DNA of 64,000 nucleotides from Anas platyrhynchos. Its lineage: Eukaryota > Chordata > Aves > Anseriformes > Anatidae. The notes beneath the pieces were generated by a model. It did not search any database, was not told the DNA's origin, and was given only the letters and a program-made list of their open reading frames with translations. The stretch lies in assembly GCF_047663525.1 (NCBI RefSeq), contig NC_092604.1, forward strand, positions 12,077,501 to 12,141,500, in the 5' to 3' direction. This document shows positions 1 to 18,800 of the stretch, in pieces. Position 1 is the stretch's first letter, and each line of letters opens with the position of its first letter. Made by a program: the position numbers and the translations under genes.

Positions 1-38
1 ATCAACCTTGATTTCAAGCTAAGTAGAGTCCAACTTAC

Positions 39-4270
<4,232 letters not shown>

Positions 4271-7200
4271 TGTGGCACTAAAAAAAAAAAAAAAAAAAGA
4301 TCAGAACCGCTACTTATTCACTAAACTCAGCCCAAATCACCAGATTTAGCTTATACAAGCAATGAAAAACACCCTTCCTCTCCCTCCCCCAACTATCTTT
4401 CACATTCAAGTGTTGTTGTACTTCCCCAATCACTGAGTCAGTGCCAGAGCCATTCCAGCCAGACTCCCGTATCATTTGCTCTGAACCTCTATCAGCCAGA
4501 ACTCTGAACAGAAACACGCTCTTAGTACTCATTCAGCTTTATCAGGAAAATCTTCAAGCTGTTGAAAAGCTCCAGGAGCTTCTTGATTTGCACACAGTCA
4601 CTGAGTAAACCAGCACTCACCAACCAAATAGCTGATGGGAACTGAAAATAAAGTCTGACTCCAAAAGAAAAGCCTGCAGAGGATTAACAAAACCAGCAAT
4701 TTGGAACGAGTACCACACTTGAGACTTGTAGCAGAAGCAAAGGAAACAGTGCAGTTTGCCTCCAACAGGTAAGAATTACTAATTAAGACAGCACAGGAAT
4801 GCTGCAGCAGCCTTCGCTGGACTTCTACATGCCCAGGTCCAAAAAGCAGCAGAAGCCACAAGTCAGATGTTCAGGAAGTTAGTCACACGTCTGTGGCTTG
4901 GTTAGCACAGCAGCACTGCATTACAGCAAGGCTTAGCAGCTTTTGGTTTTTTTTAAATCGTATAGCTTACCAGTCCTGTAAGATTTACTCACTAGTCTAT
5001 GTTCCACAGTGGATATGACAGCACTGCAGTTAGATTTGGGTTAAGTTCTTTCAATATTCCAGAATTTTCGTGTGTAGAAGGAACTGGAACTGGCTGCAGC
5101 CACATGAACGGACTCGCCAGCTAACATCAGCTAGCACAACTGCGAGTCTGTACTGCCCAGATTCACCTTTGTCATTTTGCAGAGAAACACCTGCTTTTGT
5201 CCCAGGTTTTAAGTTAAGAGTTATAGGAGTGATCAGTTCAGCAAATGAAGATTTCTGCTAGGAATTCACCATTTCCTTTCCTGTTCCTGCATGGCAGCCA
5301 GCCAGCAGCACAGCAGTACTTGTAATACAGAACATGGCTTCAGCCTAGGAAGGTTTCTATTCAGCCACGTATCATCCACATGACAAATTGAAGCAGTATT
5401 GCAAAGAACTGAAAACACAGGAAAGCTTACGAGCCTGGACCTTTTTCAAAAGCAAACTGGTGTTTCCTCAGCCAAGATTAACCCCCAGCACCGACCTGCA
5501 GCCACAAGAAAGGTGACTGACAAGAAATCTCATTTGCAGCACACAGCCAACAACCGCTGCGTCGCCCAGCTGAGGTTTAAAGCAAACACTCCTATCTAGA
5601 CCTTGGAGGAGGGACGGCTGCAGCAGGTAGGTAGGAAGGGTTTGTACCATCTGCACCTTTCCTCCATGCTTTGCTCAAGATCTGGGAATTCAAGGCCTTC
5701 TCTCCCAAGCCATAACCAAAGCATCAACACTCAGCCCTAAACATACACATGCGCTATCCTATTAAACCAAGCCTAATCCATGATAGCAAACACAAGACTG
5801 TTTTGGGGGGCAATTCTTGTCCATGTTGGCAAAAACAATTCCAGAGGAAGCACCGCACTGGTTTCAAGACCGGTTGTTTCCATCGAGCGAGTTTCAGAGG
5901 AAGTTCCTCCACGGCAGCAAGGGGAAGCCGCGTGCAGCCAACCCACACAGCCACCACCCCCTGGTCTCAATCTGAGCAGCAGCTGCTCAGAGCGCTTTTA
6001 CTGCTCTCCTGGGTAAGGATTCACACCCACAACTGACAACGCGCTGCCCTTTGTCCGCTGTAGAGCAAAGCAGCGACTGCAGTGCCATATCTCCTGGAAG
6101 TGAAAGATCCAGAGTTACAGTAAGAGCTTCAGCAGAGGCACCGGTTATTTCCAACTCTGGCAAATGCTGACAAGTAACTGCTGGTTAGAATCCAAGTTAC
6201 TGTGACACTGCTGAAACAAACTGTACTTCAAGATTTCTGAGTCCATCTTCACGTGTTCCTCCTCTTCTCCAAGATGTCCCAGTAGCAGCAGCCTTCAGCC
6301 CGCAAGCAGCTTCTGATCCAGTGCACTCATTCCTGCAGGTCCTTTTAACTTGCCGCCTGCTTTCTAGGTACAGCTGGCAGGGCTCAATTCATGTCTTGAT
6401 CCATTTTTTAGGCAGAGAGCTGAACTAGGAGGTATGTCCGTGAAGTACAAAAAACTTAAATAGACCAATGCAAGCCCTTCAGGAGGACAGTGTGAACTCC
6501 ACTGTTTTTCAAAGCAAGTAGGTGTTGCAGCCACAGCACAGCAAGAAAGCTGAAGAGCTCAGAAGCACTAACACACATCCCGTCGGAAGGGCGGTATTGT
6601 TCTGGGCAGTAGCTACGGGAGGCGTACAGGTGCTAGCATCTGCTGACTTACAGGGGTTCAGCAGTGCAATGCTGCGTGTTTCGAGGTAGAGAGCTGCTCA
6701 TGCGGGGATTAAACTTGTCCTGCAGAAACACCATTGCCCCCTCTTCCCTCACAATCCCAGTTGGCTAAGGAATGCTAAGTACTCAGGAATACTCCAAGGT
6801 TAGTGGTTTTGAACACCTGACTTCACAGTAAGACAGTATGTAGCAAGTGCAGGGCACATGTCTCACTACCCAAGCATTCAAAAAGCACTGCTGGAAGGTG
6901 GGGGAAGACTTTTTTTTTTTTTTAAGAGTGGACAAACCAGGACCCCTGTGCAAGCTGTATCACAACCTGAAACAGGTCTCTAACTGGAATCTTTACTGAC
7001 AAATACATGGTTGTTTACTGGACTCTTTGCTTGCTGAGGTGTGTCAGTTTTTGTTACAGTCTTTAAGTAACGAATTCTGTAACTAAGCTATTTCTGTATA
7101 AAAGAAACTGTCACTGCTTTGCAACATATGCATCAAAATCAGTTCCCACTTCAAAGTGAAAGCTAGAAAACCAAGTTCTGTGCTTGGCAACAAAGTCAGT

Positions 7201-10200
7201 TACCCCTTCCCACCCATTTCCTAGCTGACTTCAAGCCACATTCACTGCAAGAACTTTACCCTCATTCTGAGAGTGATGTTAGGCTCCTTGTGGAGGGGAG
7301 ATGCACCACAGACCCCACTGGGTGCTGAGCTAACATGCTGTTTCCACAGCTTGAAGTGATTAGCAGCAATACTGAGATGCACTGAAGCCACGAGCCTGGA
7401 GGTTCTCTCAAGTCCCCCATAGTTCAGGGAGAAGTTACTGTGTATGACAGATGTATTGAAAGCTTGCAGAGATGCATACGAAGTTTAAACAGTTTCTGGA
7501 GTTAAACTGAGCAATAAAGCAATGCTTTGGTAAATCTATTCCAAGGGTCATGCTACAGAAAAGATGCTGAAATGCTCCAAATTAATACTAAGGTCAGGAA
7601 TCTTTCCCGAGGAACAGATGGCCTCTTTAAAAAGGCTTTTAACATTCAAATTCCAATGAGGATAAGCAGGAATCCAAACTACACTGAAATCATGGAATAA
7701 AATTGACATCCCTTTTTTCCCCCTCTGTTTAAAGATGAATCATGCAGCAGAAATGAAAATATTAAGTGAGAGTTATAGACATTAAGTAAATCATCTGGGA
7801 TTAAACTATTCCACCTTGCAGCTAACAGCATTTTAATCTCCTTAACGGGACAGAACCTTGCTAGTAGTAACACATTTCAAGCTTTTCACGATTTTACATC
7901 ACCCCGTTACTTCACTAGGTAGACACACACAACAACCCCTGCTGTAACATATTCAAGGTCTAAAAATGAAGGTGGACCTGAAATGTTCTCTGATGAAGGG
8001 GCTGAAGTGTGACAACACGCAGAAGACACAGGAAAAATTCAGCCTTAAAGCTTACAAGCTCAGCATTTCCCACAGATGGGGAAGGAAGCCCAGACAAGGC
8101 TGGAGCACGACAGAATTCCGTAACTACAGAACATTAGCTACATATTAATACTAAGGGTTAATTAATATTGTTGATTGCTTCAGCCATCTGTAGGAACTGG
8201 TGCTCCACTCCCACTTCACAGCCCTTCAGATGCTTGCAATCTCTCCGTTCCCAATAGAGGGGTTTGGAGCTGTCCTCTGAGGGGTGGGAGCAGGGAGCGG
8301 CCGTGCTGGTAGGAAGAGCCACAGGACTGGCACCCAACTTACCTGCAGCCACTGCTGCTGTTACACAGCACGGTACCAGGGTTAACCAACCCCAGGCTTA
8401 CTTGTACCAGAAAGCAGAGGTTGGGGCTGGAGGGTTGGTCTGCCTTCCATCTTTCTTCCAAGAAAGTCTGCCAACTCAGACCAAGCCCTGGCTGCTTTTC
8501 AGAGGTGAAGCTTCCCCAGAGCTCAGAGCATTATTTCAGAACAGCAACAAGCCAGAGGATCACGTTTTACTCTACACACGGTTTTGCTAGCTTCAAAACC
8601 TCTCCAATTAATTCCTGCATTGCAGTTAGGAATAGATTTATTTATTTTTTTAAAACAGTGTCACCACGATCCATTTTCTGTATATCTTTTTTTGCTTAAA
8701 AACAAGGGAAGGTGACCTTACTAAGACACTAGCAACACCTATATTTCTTCCTCTAACCAAGCACTACGCCAGCATTTTGCAATCTCACTAACGCCTTATT
8801 CTAAGTACAAGCACCCACCCATATGAACTGAAACAAGGTGCTTCTAGGTGCACTACCACCAATCTCAGATGCACCCAGCTGCTGCTAATTACAGCCACAG
8901 CAGCTTCCATGAGAGCCATGCAGTTCCTCAGAGCTTAGCTCAAGGACATAGCCCATTTCAAGTCTTCACTGGATGTCATTTGCATGGAGAATTTTCATAG
9001 CATTATGCTGAGCAAGAAACAGTGTGTTATTAGAAGAGACGAGAACCTGTAATCGCAGGTTTTATTAGACACTGCATGTGCTGAATCCATTAGCTGGTCA
9101 ACCCACACAGAAGCGATAGCTGTCTGCAGAGGTGTCAGCTTCCAGCTCAGGACAGTCTGAGTATTACAGGTTCTCCTTCAAAACATACCGCCCTGCAGCC
9201 AGATGACCACAGTTTAGTTAGTCTGAAGTTTTGTGTGTTTTTTTAATATCATCTGGCCATCCAGGTGTTCTTTTGGTCGTTCCTCAGGGATATGCTGCAG
9301 AAGAGAAACTCAGAGGGCAGTTCAGTTTCCCTCTATAAAAGAGGATGCCACTGTATCATATCCAAAAACAGAAACAACTTAAAAAAAAAAGCTATCATCT
9401 TTTTACATTTGGAAAAAATATTAGTCATAAGGGGAACTGTGTGCAACCACTATTATTTAGAACAGATTCTAGATCTCTACACAAAACTAACAGGTAGTCA
9501 CGAGCTTCCCCAGTGCATAATCTCCCTTCTTTTCCCTGCATGTTTACTCTGACATTAATTCACAATGAACACTGAGAAGAGATCAATACAAGTGGGCAGA
9601 GGGGAGGGAGGGAAATCTAGTGAGAGGCAGAATTGTTTCAACTCATTATTTTACTGTTCCCGATAAAGACTTTTGTCAAATACACCAAACAACGCAGTCT
9701 AACTGGTACCTTTAGAGGGCTGCTGGAAACACAGTCTATAATAGCATCAATTGTCATCTCCTGTAACGACATACTACACTGCAAGGTAATAACAGTTTTG
9801 TTATCAAATACACCCAATTGGTGAATTCCTCCTGAGTCCGTAGCAAGCCCCGAGGTACTGTCAACATTTCATTGTGGTTCTATCACCTCCATGCACCAAG
9901 GAGATTTAGGTCTTCCTTAACATATAAACATCTCAGCCCTCTTTAAGAGAATGCCCCCCCAGCAACCCTGTTGTTTTCCACCCCCTCCTCTACTGGGGTT
10001 TTAGTATGCTTGTTACTGAAAATCCCACCTTCTTCTGAGACTGATCCCCGAGGAGTCCTGTGAGCAGGCTGTTAGCAGCCCAACACTTTCTCTTTCACAG
10101 GATTGCTTCCTGCTGGCCAGTTTCTTACTCGTTCTTCCAGAGTCATCCTCTCTAGTTACCCTGATTGGACTTCAGCAAGCATCTGATAAAGCCAAGCACA

Positions 10201-11749
10201 AGTAAATCTGGCTGAACTGATCTCCAGTGATAGCAGCCCAGCAAGCATCTTATGAACTGCTTTTGAAAATCATTTTGTATTTCCTTATTACTTCCATGTC
10301 CAGTTCTTTTTGAAAATGCACAAGGCCTGCATGTTCGGGGCTCAGACTAATGAGCTTGCTGCTATGCAGAGCCTTCTTTCAAGCTGTTTTTGGAATAAAT
10401 GTATTTGCTATATTCTTTCATCATGTGAAACACGCTACCTCAGCCTGAGGTCTACTGAGTACTTCTAAAGAATTCACAGGTTTTACATTCTTCCTTTTTA
10501 GAGAGCCTTAGCCTTGATTTACAATAAAGTCAAGGTTTCACGCCATCTTCACTCATTGCTCAGCAGCTGTCTGGCTGCACACAGACCGTATTGGCTATCC
10601 TATAAATGGTTTCACACCCTATCAAGTTCTGCCATTTTATTTCCTAAGCTTCCTGCATTCACATGCGCACACATCATTTCTTGCTAACCACACCCTAGCA
10701 CTGCAGCTAAATTAAATATCGCATACCTGTCCTCATCAGTAAGAGCACTTTCTCCGATGTCCATTCTCTTAGCCATGGTTGTTTATCCATTTGTATATCT
10801 TCATTTATCCTAGTTTCCTCTTCCTATAAGAGTCTAACCTGTACCACGTGTCTGTCCTGGCAGCAGAGGAACGAAGTTCCAGAGATATCAGATAAGCTTA
10901 GGGACTGTATACACAAAAACCAGAGGAGTTCTGTTCTCAGTCTCAGAAATCAGAACAACATGCAACTGTTTGGAGTCATCACCTTAGAGGGAAAAATAAA
11001 ATAAGGTTTTAGAACAAAATTAAGGTCTACCTCCTTTGTTCCAGTAAGATACAGCAAAAAAGCAAGAAAGAATCATAATTAGGTTCCACTGGATGCATAA
11101 GGTAAGCAAGTGACTTTAAAGGTCCAATTTACATTTTGAATCCTGGTACCTCCAGTAGAACAGGTTTGCTTTTAGACTACTGTTCTTTACAGTAACTTTT
11201 TCTTTAAAAAAAAAAAAAAAAAAGTAAAAACAGGAGGTTCTTCCTTCAGTTCAGATTTATGACTTGTTTAAATCCCTACAGAAAACCACTAAATTCCTCG
11301 TTAAATCATAGTACCTAAACACCATGGGGCTTAATAAGTCCCCCAGGGCTGGGATCTTCTTCCCATTCCCAAGCAATGCCCCAGCACAAGAGGCCCTCAA
11401 TCAAAATCACAACAGAAAGACCCCACAGCACACATCCCGTATCACAACATCCAGTAACTTTAAGAGTTAAGACTTCCTTCATGGGGTTTGAAGTGATGTG
11501 GGATACAAAGCACCGACAGTATGCACCAAGGCATGGTTTTATATTTGAAAACCAAGAGCCACAATGCTTCAAAGGCCTAGAGAGCTCACACCATGTAACC
11601 TCCCCCAAAGCAATACAGCCATGGCCTGAGAAATCCCCAAAGCAAACACTTTATTTTCCCTGGCCTTACCACAAGGAGAACACAGGATAATTTTAATTCA
11701 AGCCAAAACCGTGCGGAGATGTCACTGAACCCTCAAGGATGCGGTGCAA

Positions 11750-12850
11750 GCAGGCACCGGGCACCCAGGTGACAAAGTAACTTGCCTGGGCAGGAGCAGC
11801 GCTGACAAAAGGAAACGGAGGCCGAGCGGGGAACGCTCCTGTCACCCCTCAGAGGGCAGCAGCGCGGCTCCCACCCCCCCGCCGCTGTTTTTCCACCAAA
11901 CCCCAGGGCCGGAGCCCCTCACAGCCGAGGCCCACAGGCGGTGCCCAGCAGCGGCCTGCTCCTGCCGGGCCAGCCTCACCCCGCGGGGCCCTGACGGCCT
12001 CTCGGGGCCTACCCCGGTGCGTGAGGAGAAGGAGGAGGAGGAACAGTAGGCGCCACCGCCCCTCCGCGGCCTGCAGGGCCTCGCCGCCACCTCACGGAGC
12101 CTCGCACGGGCGGCGGCGGCGCGGCCCCCCCCCGACCCCTCAGTACCTGGCCGCGGAGCCCCCCTCCCGCTGGGCGCTGAGGCGCTCGGCTTCGGGCTGT
12201 GGGGCGGCGGGCGGCCCGGCTCGGCCCTGCTCGGCGCGGCTCCGTGCGGCTGTGGCTCCCCGCGGGTCCCCGCCTGCGGCCGCCGCTGCCTCAGGCTCAG
12301 CTCCGGCGGCTCCGCTGCGCCCCCATCCCCGCCCGGGCCCAAGATGGCGGCGCGGCGCGCACGGGGTTTCCCCTCCCACTCTCGACGGGCTGCACAAAGC
12401 GGGGCGCGAGAGGCCGCGGCCCAGCCAATGGCGGAGCGCGCCGGGGGCGGGGCGGGAAAAGCGCGAGGCGGCCGCGCGCCCGTGCCCGCGCCTGCGCCTC
12501 AGTCCCTGCCCTGCGCCGGGAGCGCGCCGAGGGGCGGGGCCGGGCGGGGCGGGGGGCGGGGCCTCGCCTCAGGCTGCGCCGCCGCCGCCTCAGGTGAGGA
12601 GAGGGGGAGGGGCCGGGAGCCCCCCCGGATGCGGAGAGTTAATGAGGGGAAAAATTAACGAGGGGCACGCGGGGCCCGCCTGCAGGGCAGCGTCTTGCTC
12701 GGTTGGGATCGTCTGTGAGGCCCGCACGGGGAATGAGGGGAATTTATGTTTTTTTTGAGGGGAAAAGATGCGGTCCCGGGCAGCCCCCGGCAGGCAGAAA
12801 ATGGCGGCAGGCTGCGGGCCGGGAGCGTGCCCGCCTCAGCGCTCAGGGGC
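11750..12850. promoter_or_regulatory. CpG-island promoter of RAB14, possibly bidirectional
   Basis: This stretch is far richer in G, C and CpG than the flanking AT-rich DNA. It holds an AAGATGGCGGC (YY1-type) motif at 12341-12351, a CCAAT box at 12425-12429, a GGCGGGAA E2F-type motif near 12449, and a run of GGGGCGGGG Sp1-type boxes at about 12532-12563. A second AAATGGCGGC lies near 12799. No TATA box is obvious, as expected for a housekeeping island. Long open frames on both strands here are a by-product of high GC and are not called as genes. Confidence 0.8.
12147..12350 (-). other. RAB14: RAB14 non-coding first exon (5' UTR), approximate
   Basis: A strong minus-strand donor, CCGCGGCCAG|GTACTG, has its last exon base at 12147 inside the CpG island. 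It can splice to the acceptor at 4278, leaving a 7.9 kb first intron. The upstream edge (transcription start) is a guess, set near the YY1-type motif at 12341. Human RAB14 also begins with a non-coding exon. Confidence 0.6.
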
Positions 12851-15800
12851 TGACAGCACAACTCACGGTTATTTTCCAATTTCTGTCCTTAGATAACGTC
12901 TCCGAGCCCCCAAAACAATGAATTGTAAAGAAAAAGACCCCGACGTAGGTCACACGTTAGCTGCAAAGCCCACGTCTCCTGTCCGGTCGCAGAGTTCCCA
13001 CACACCGGCCCCACTGGTGAGGTCCCCGCAGCCCCGGTGTTCGTCAGGACGAGCTGGGCAGTGGCAGCTGCAGAGATACAGGAACACACAGCACCCAGGT
13101 ATCGAAACACAGAATAGTGCAGGAACTGAGAAAGCACTTTTTCTGTTTCCCATTCCTGTAAAATCCATATCCTGTCTCATTTCTTTTATAATGTCCCCTG
13201 GAACGCTTTAACCAGCTTGTTAATTTTAGCTTTGCATTTTTAAATGTGCTCTTTAAGCACTCAGTGCAGGCAATGCTAAAGAACTAAAAATACAAGATGC
13301 TGTGCAAATCTCGCAGCTTGTAGGATTAAAAGAGCTGTATCTCAGGAGATGAAGAAATGCAGTAAAAGTATCATTACGAAGGGCTCTATGAATCTCCAAT
13401 TCCATAAACTTACCCAGGTGCTCAGCTCAGTTCACAGACTTTCAGCACACAAACACAGAAATTGTAGAAACAACTAATATTAAATGAGTTCAGACGTTTG
13501 AAATCAAGACAAATAACGTTCCAGACTGATTTTCAGATTCTCGCTTTTTCTCTATGTAGCATTTAATTTAAACTCCTTCAAGATTGTCTTTGGAAAGCCT
13601 TAGGGCCTACTAAACCTGCCAAAGGCAGTTACAGCTCTGCAGAGAAATTCCTGCAGGGGCTGCTAGCGGGCAGCCACGCAGCACTGGCCGCGCTGTTGAG
13701 GCAGAGCAGGATGCCTCCTCAGCTTCAGGGCACAAAAGCAAGCAGATGCAATTACAGCAAGCAGAGGGATTCTACTAACTTTAGAACTGAAAGTTAATTA
13801 AGGCTTAAGTGTGACTGAAGAGAGCTAATAGTGTTTCTTGCCCACATACATATTTGACACTGAATCTAAATAATGTAATCTCCTCCCCTAACAGATGACT
13901 GGAGGATAATAAGGATTTGATTTCAGTCTCACATTATGGAAAACATCAACCTCTGCTGTGTCTCCGTGTCCAAGATTCAAATTGCACCTTCACATAAAGC
14001 AGCGTGTCGCTGCTATCAACTTTCCCATGGAAATATCTTTCCAGAATGGGTATTTTCCATCTCCTTTACTAATCCCATTTTCTCAACATAGCAACGTAGA
14101 GGGAATTCCCTGTTTTCTGAAGTGACTGCTTTCTATGAATCACCCCTTCCCTGACACATTACTCAGCTCCTACTGGGGAGGCACGGGATTCTCAGTTCCA
14201 CATCATCTGGGCAGAAGGCTCTTACCAGGGTAAAAAATATGCACAAAAAACAACTACTTGCTTTTTTTTTTTTTTCTATTATATATACAAGAAAAAAAAT
14301 ACTATGAATAATGATACTAAAAAAGATCTCAGTAGAAACATATAAAATCTGCTGGCAGTATATGACTATTGTATGACTACTGACAGTTAACTTTTTTTTC
14401 ACAGCTGTTAGTATCAAGGTCTTAACTTTTAAATAGGCAGCACCATGCAACAGAGCCATTTTAAAGGTTTGCAGTACCTTACATGGAGTGACTTTTACTA
14501 GAAAAATAGGTCAAAATGGGTCAGTAAGAATGATTTCCACAAGAGGGAGTCTTTAAACGGAAAATGATCTGACAGTTTTGACCCAGTTACAGCCTGTTTT
14601 TCTGTTTAAAAAAAAAAAAAATTCCTTTAAGCGTTTGGCATTTTCCCAAATATTATTAACACAGACAATAACATTTCCTTAAGAGGTTTTAAAATTACGA
14701 CTGTTTAAAATACCACACAAAAATCCACAGTTTTTATTTAACGTTCCATCTTGGTAGTTAGTTGAACAGTGTTGGCTTTCATGTTTTCACGAGATGCAAG
14801 TCATGACACGTAGTGTTATCGGTGATGCCCTGGGAGGGATGACAGCTTTCACAGCCTGCAAAGAGTACAAGGAGCTGCCTTGCCTTCTATCTTCTTTTCC
14901 AGTGAAAATTCCAAGCAGTCCTGGCCCTTTTCACTCTGCAGACATCAAAAGTGCATGAAGTTACCACAGAGTGCCCTGGGCTTTCCTGTAGAGCTGAACA
15001 ACACCATCACCTGGTCCAGAACTGCTTGCCTAAAGCAGGAGGGCATTGCACCTCCTCTGTGACTAACAGGACAAGCACTTCTCCCCTCCAGTGGCCACAG
15101 AATGTCTTCAGGATTAAGGCAACAACTCTCCAAATCACTTTAATCTGAGGACTGGGTTGTGGAGAACATACTTTAATCCTGAACAGAATGAAAAGCAGTT
15201 TTGGAATATAATTATTGTTATTTCTTATTCGCAACAAAGAAGATTAGAAGCCGTTATCTAACCAAAATGGTATTTTTTCATCTGAAACTCAAATTTCAGT
15301 GATTTACTCTCACACGCATTTTATATATAACTGTCATCATTTGTCAGATGAGCTAAGAGGCAATACAGATTTGCTTTAAAGGGTCTGGTTTTGAATCATT
15401 TTGTTTGTTTTTATCAAATACTCCTCTAAAGTTTAAAGCGCACAAAAGATGGAAGCAAGACAGAAGACTGGATAATAGCGTCTATATTTCTTCTTTGATT
15501 CTTTTTTTCTTGTGAGTGCTTGAAAGCTTGCAGCAGTTTTTCAACAACAGTTATTGAGAAAAGGCTGACTTCAGCTCATTCATTCTGAACATCTGGGCAG
15601 AACCTAACAACAGTAATTAAAACCCACTAAATTGGTAGCAATACCAAATTGCTGGAGATGAAATACTGCATATCGTCCCACCCTTCTTTGTGGATTTCTG
15701 CTAGGTCAATACAGCCTGCTCTTGGAGATCCATTTCTACGTGACTCTTTCTGAAGTTTCTGTCAAGAAAGAACAGCATCCAAATTTTCTGGTCACATAAG

Positions 15801-18800
15801 CATTGCTCTTGGATTTATTTTTTTTTACCACAAACCCCAGGAAAAAGTAAAGACTCAGAGTTAATACGGCTGATAGGTTTGTGGATTCTGCTCTTTTCAA
15901 ATTATATACAATAATCTATAATATCTGCTTCCTTGTTTCAGATTGTATCCTTGTTTAAATACTTTTAAAGTAATGATTAAATTACATGTTAACATTTGTG
16001 AAGAATGTGGAACTGAACTGTGCAGAAAGTTACAGTCATTTCTTACTCCACTTTCTTTATACTGAGGAGAGCAGTGAGAAGGCTTGCTTTAACCATTCTA
16101 CTTGGTCAGAGCCATCTCCAGGCCAGGAAGTTTTGATTCCCCCACAGCCTGCTCAATCCTTGAACAAGATGAGTTGTCAGCAACCTCAGCATCACTCTGC
16201 TATCCCCAGAGTCACTGGGAGCAAAACAGAGCTCTTGATTCTTAAAGTTGGCCCCAGGAAACGCAGACATCCATGGTCTTTAATAACTGAAGGTGCAGCT
16301 TACTTAGCATGCATATTTCTGAGACTGGAGGAAAAAAGTCACCGTACCGTTCTTCAGGACTCTGGCTGTCCCTCGTGACACAGCTCAGCCCGAGGACCAA
16401 CGGATAATGAAAAATGAAGAACACTTACAATGTTTTCAGAGCAGAAGGGAACTGTAATATCTGCTTTATTGCTGTTCCTAAGAGAAATGCTTTGTGTTCC
16501 CTTTGCAATGTGCTGTTTTAAAATACTCCAAAAAGTGATTTCTTCTGCAAAGCTTCTCTGAATATTATATCCCTCCTGGTAAAAACTGTCAGCAATATAT
16601 TATTTTAACCCAACATTAGGTTCTTTTCCTACTGTTGTTCTAGACACTCTCTGAAAATGTAACATTACTTATTATATTTTCAAAATTCTCTACCTTAGAT
16701 ATAATAAACTGTACGGGATCTCCCTCTCACACTATGATTAACAGTTTCACCACTAATAGGTTTAATTGTTATATAATTCTGAGTAAGTGCTTTCAAAACA
16801 AAATGTAATTCACAGCATTCCTATGAAGGAAGGTATTATAATCCCCATACTACAAATATAGAAACTGAAAAAGAATTTGACTGAGGGCCCTGCCCTACAA
16901 CACAACTATACCAAAGAGATGGAAATCGAAGCCAGGCTTTTTTCTGCTTGTTCAAATCATAAGTATGCTCCCACTTCAGTGGGACCATTGCTTTAAACAG
17001 GTATCGTTGCATCTCAGACAATTCTTAGTTTCTTTGTTCAATTAGATTTTCACAGATAAAATAGAAAGAAAAAAAAAGTCTGCAGTTGAGATCTTCTAAC
17101 GCCCCTGTGAGGTGGTGAATTTATGCCATTACTTCCTGGATCTCTAGAGCTACAGTTCCTGGAGTGCTCAGCTTGCACATGCACACAAGTAACAGCAGGG
17201 CTCCATGAAACTGGTGAGCACTGGCCTTTCCTTTGCAACTGGGAAGTTTTCATCCGCTCACCAGCCCCCAGAAACATTAAGAGGCAGCAACAACATAGAA
17301 ATGCAGAAAACAGCAACATGGAAAAATAGGCAGACTTTGAAATGACAGAAGTAGGCCTCCAGTGTTCTGTACGCATGGAAAAAACAGGGGCTGGAATATT
17401 GTGCATGGAATAAAAGCTCGGCAATTTAGACTAAGAGGAAATGTCAAGCAATTGGTCACTAGTTCCTTATCTGCAGTCACAACAGCTGCCGTGAAGTCAT
17501 AACACAGGTTCTTGATAGTGGAATTACTAACACAAGTTTGCTTAACCTACAAGAAATACTACTTTGTACGGTAGAAAAAAAAAATAATAAAAATGATCCA
17601 TAAACCACAACTAAAGGAAAAACGAAACAAAAACAAAACAAACAAACAAACAAAAAAGAAAGAAAACACAGCTGGCATTTATAGGACAACATGAAAGCAG
17701 CAGTTAGCAATAGTTAGGAAAATCTAAGTTATCCAGAAGTAGCAATGACCAGATGGTGAGAATTTAAACTCTCACATCACAAATACAGCCAATAAAATAG
17801 CAGCTAAAGTAACATATGTTTCTTTAGATGTGGTTTCTCTGTCTTTCTTCTGCCCTTAAACCCCAGCTTCTTTTTCTGGCCGTGTTCAAGTTTACATAGG
17901 CAAGTACAGAAAGAAGAAGCAGCAAGGGATATTTCAGGAACTATTCTGCTATATAATACTTGTGTGAGAGTTGATCACATAACGCTGTATTGCTCTGAAA
18001 TGACTAATCAGTCCTTTCTTGTATTTTACGATTCTAGGTTCTTCTTTCATATCTTACCATTTCAGCTTTGTGGTGTCTGTAGAAATGTGTTTGTGGTCTT
18101 TTTTTTTTTTTTTTTTTTTAACTTCCTCCTTTATCTTTTTTTAGTTCCTTCATCTCTTGGAAAATAGGTAGTCCCAAATCATTTTTTTTTTTTTTTTAAT
18201 TTGCACATACACAATCTCAAAACTTCAAGTTAAGTTTGATAACAGTACAAGAATATTTGTGCCAACAGTAATTCTGGTGTTAAGTAGATACAAATCAGCC
18301 AGATTCTCTCTGCTGAAGTTGTACATCACTGAAGGCAGTGAATGGAAGTATGAAATGGAAATGTATCCCTTTGCCCACCTTTCATTCAACACTAACTTTC
18401 AAGCACATACAGCAGCGGCTCCAGCTGACAGTGCCAGAGCTCAGTGTGACTCCTTTTATCCTGAAAACAAAGCTGAGCTGCACTGCCTTTGACTTATTTA
18501 GGAGATCACATTTGAACTCTGATGTCTGGTTTACTTCTCCTTTAGCTTAACATTTGATTTCAGAGACATGCAAGTTGTGTGGTTTTCCTGGTCGATATGA
18601 CAACGTACTTTAGGCCAAATCTTAAAAGTGGCGAAACAATGTGTGAGTCAATTGTCTTGCACAAATCAAGATTAGATCCATGCGGAGCTTCTCAAGAATA
18701 GAAAGCAATGTTTGCAGCTAGTAGCAAATACCTTTAGATATTTGTGCGCCAATTTCAAACGGATGAAGGACAATTATGTAGTAGATTGCAGGTACAGAAC

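Noticed and set aside
11842-12758. Long overlapping open frames on both strands in the RAB14 CpG island (up to 245 codons)
   Set aside because: High GC removes stop codons. The proteins are low-complexity R/P/G/A strings with no domain, and frames overlap on both strands.
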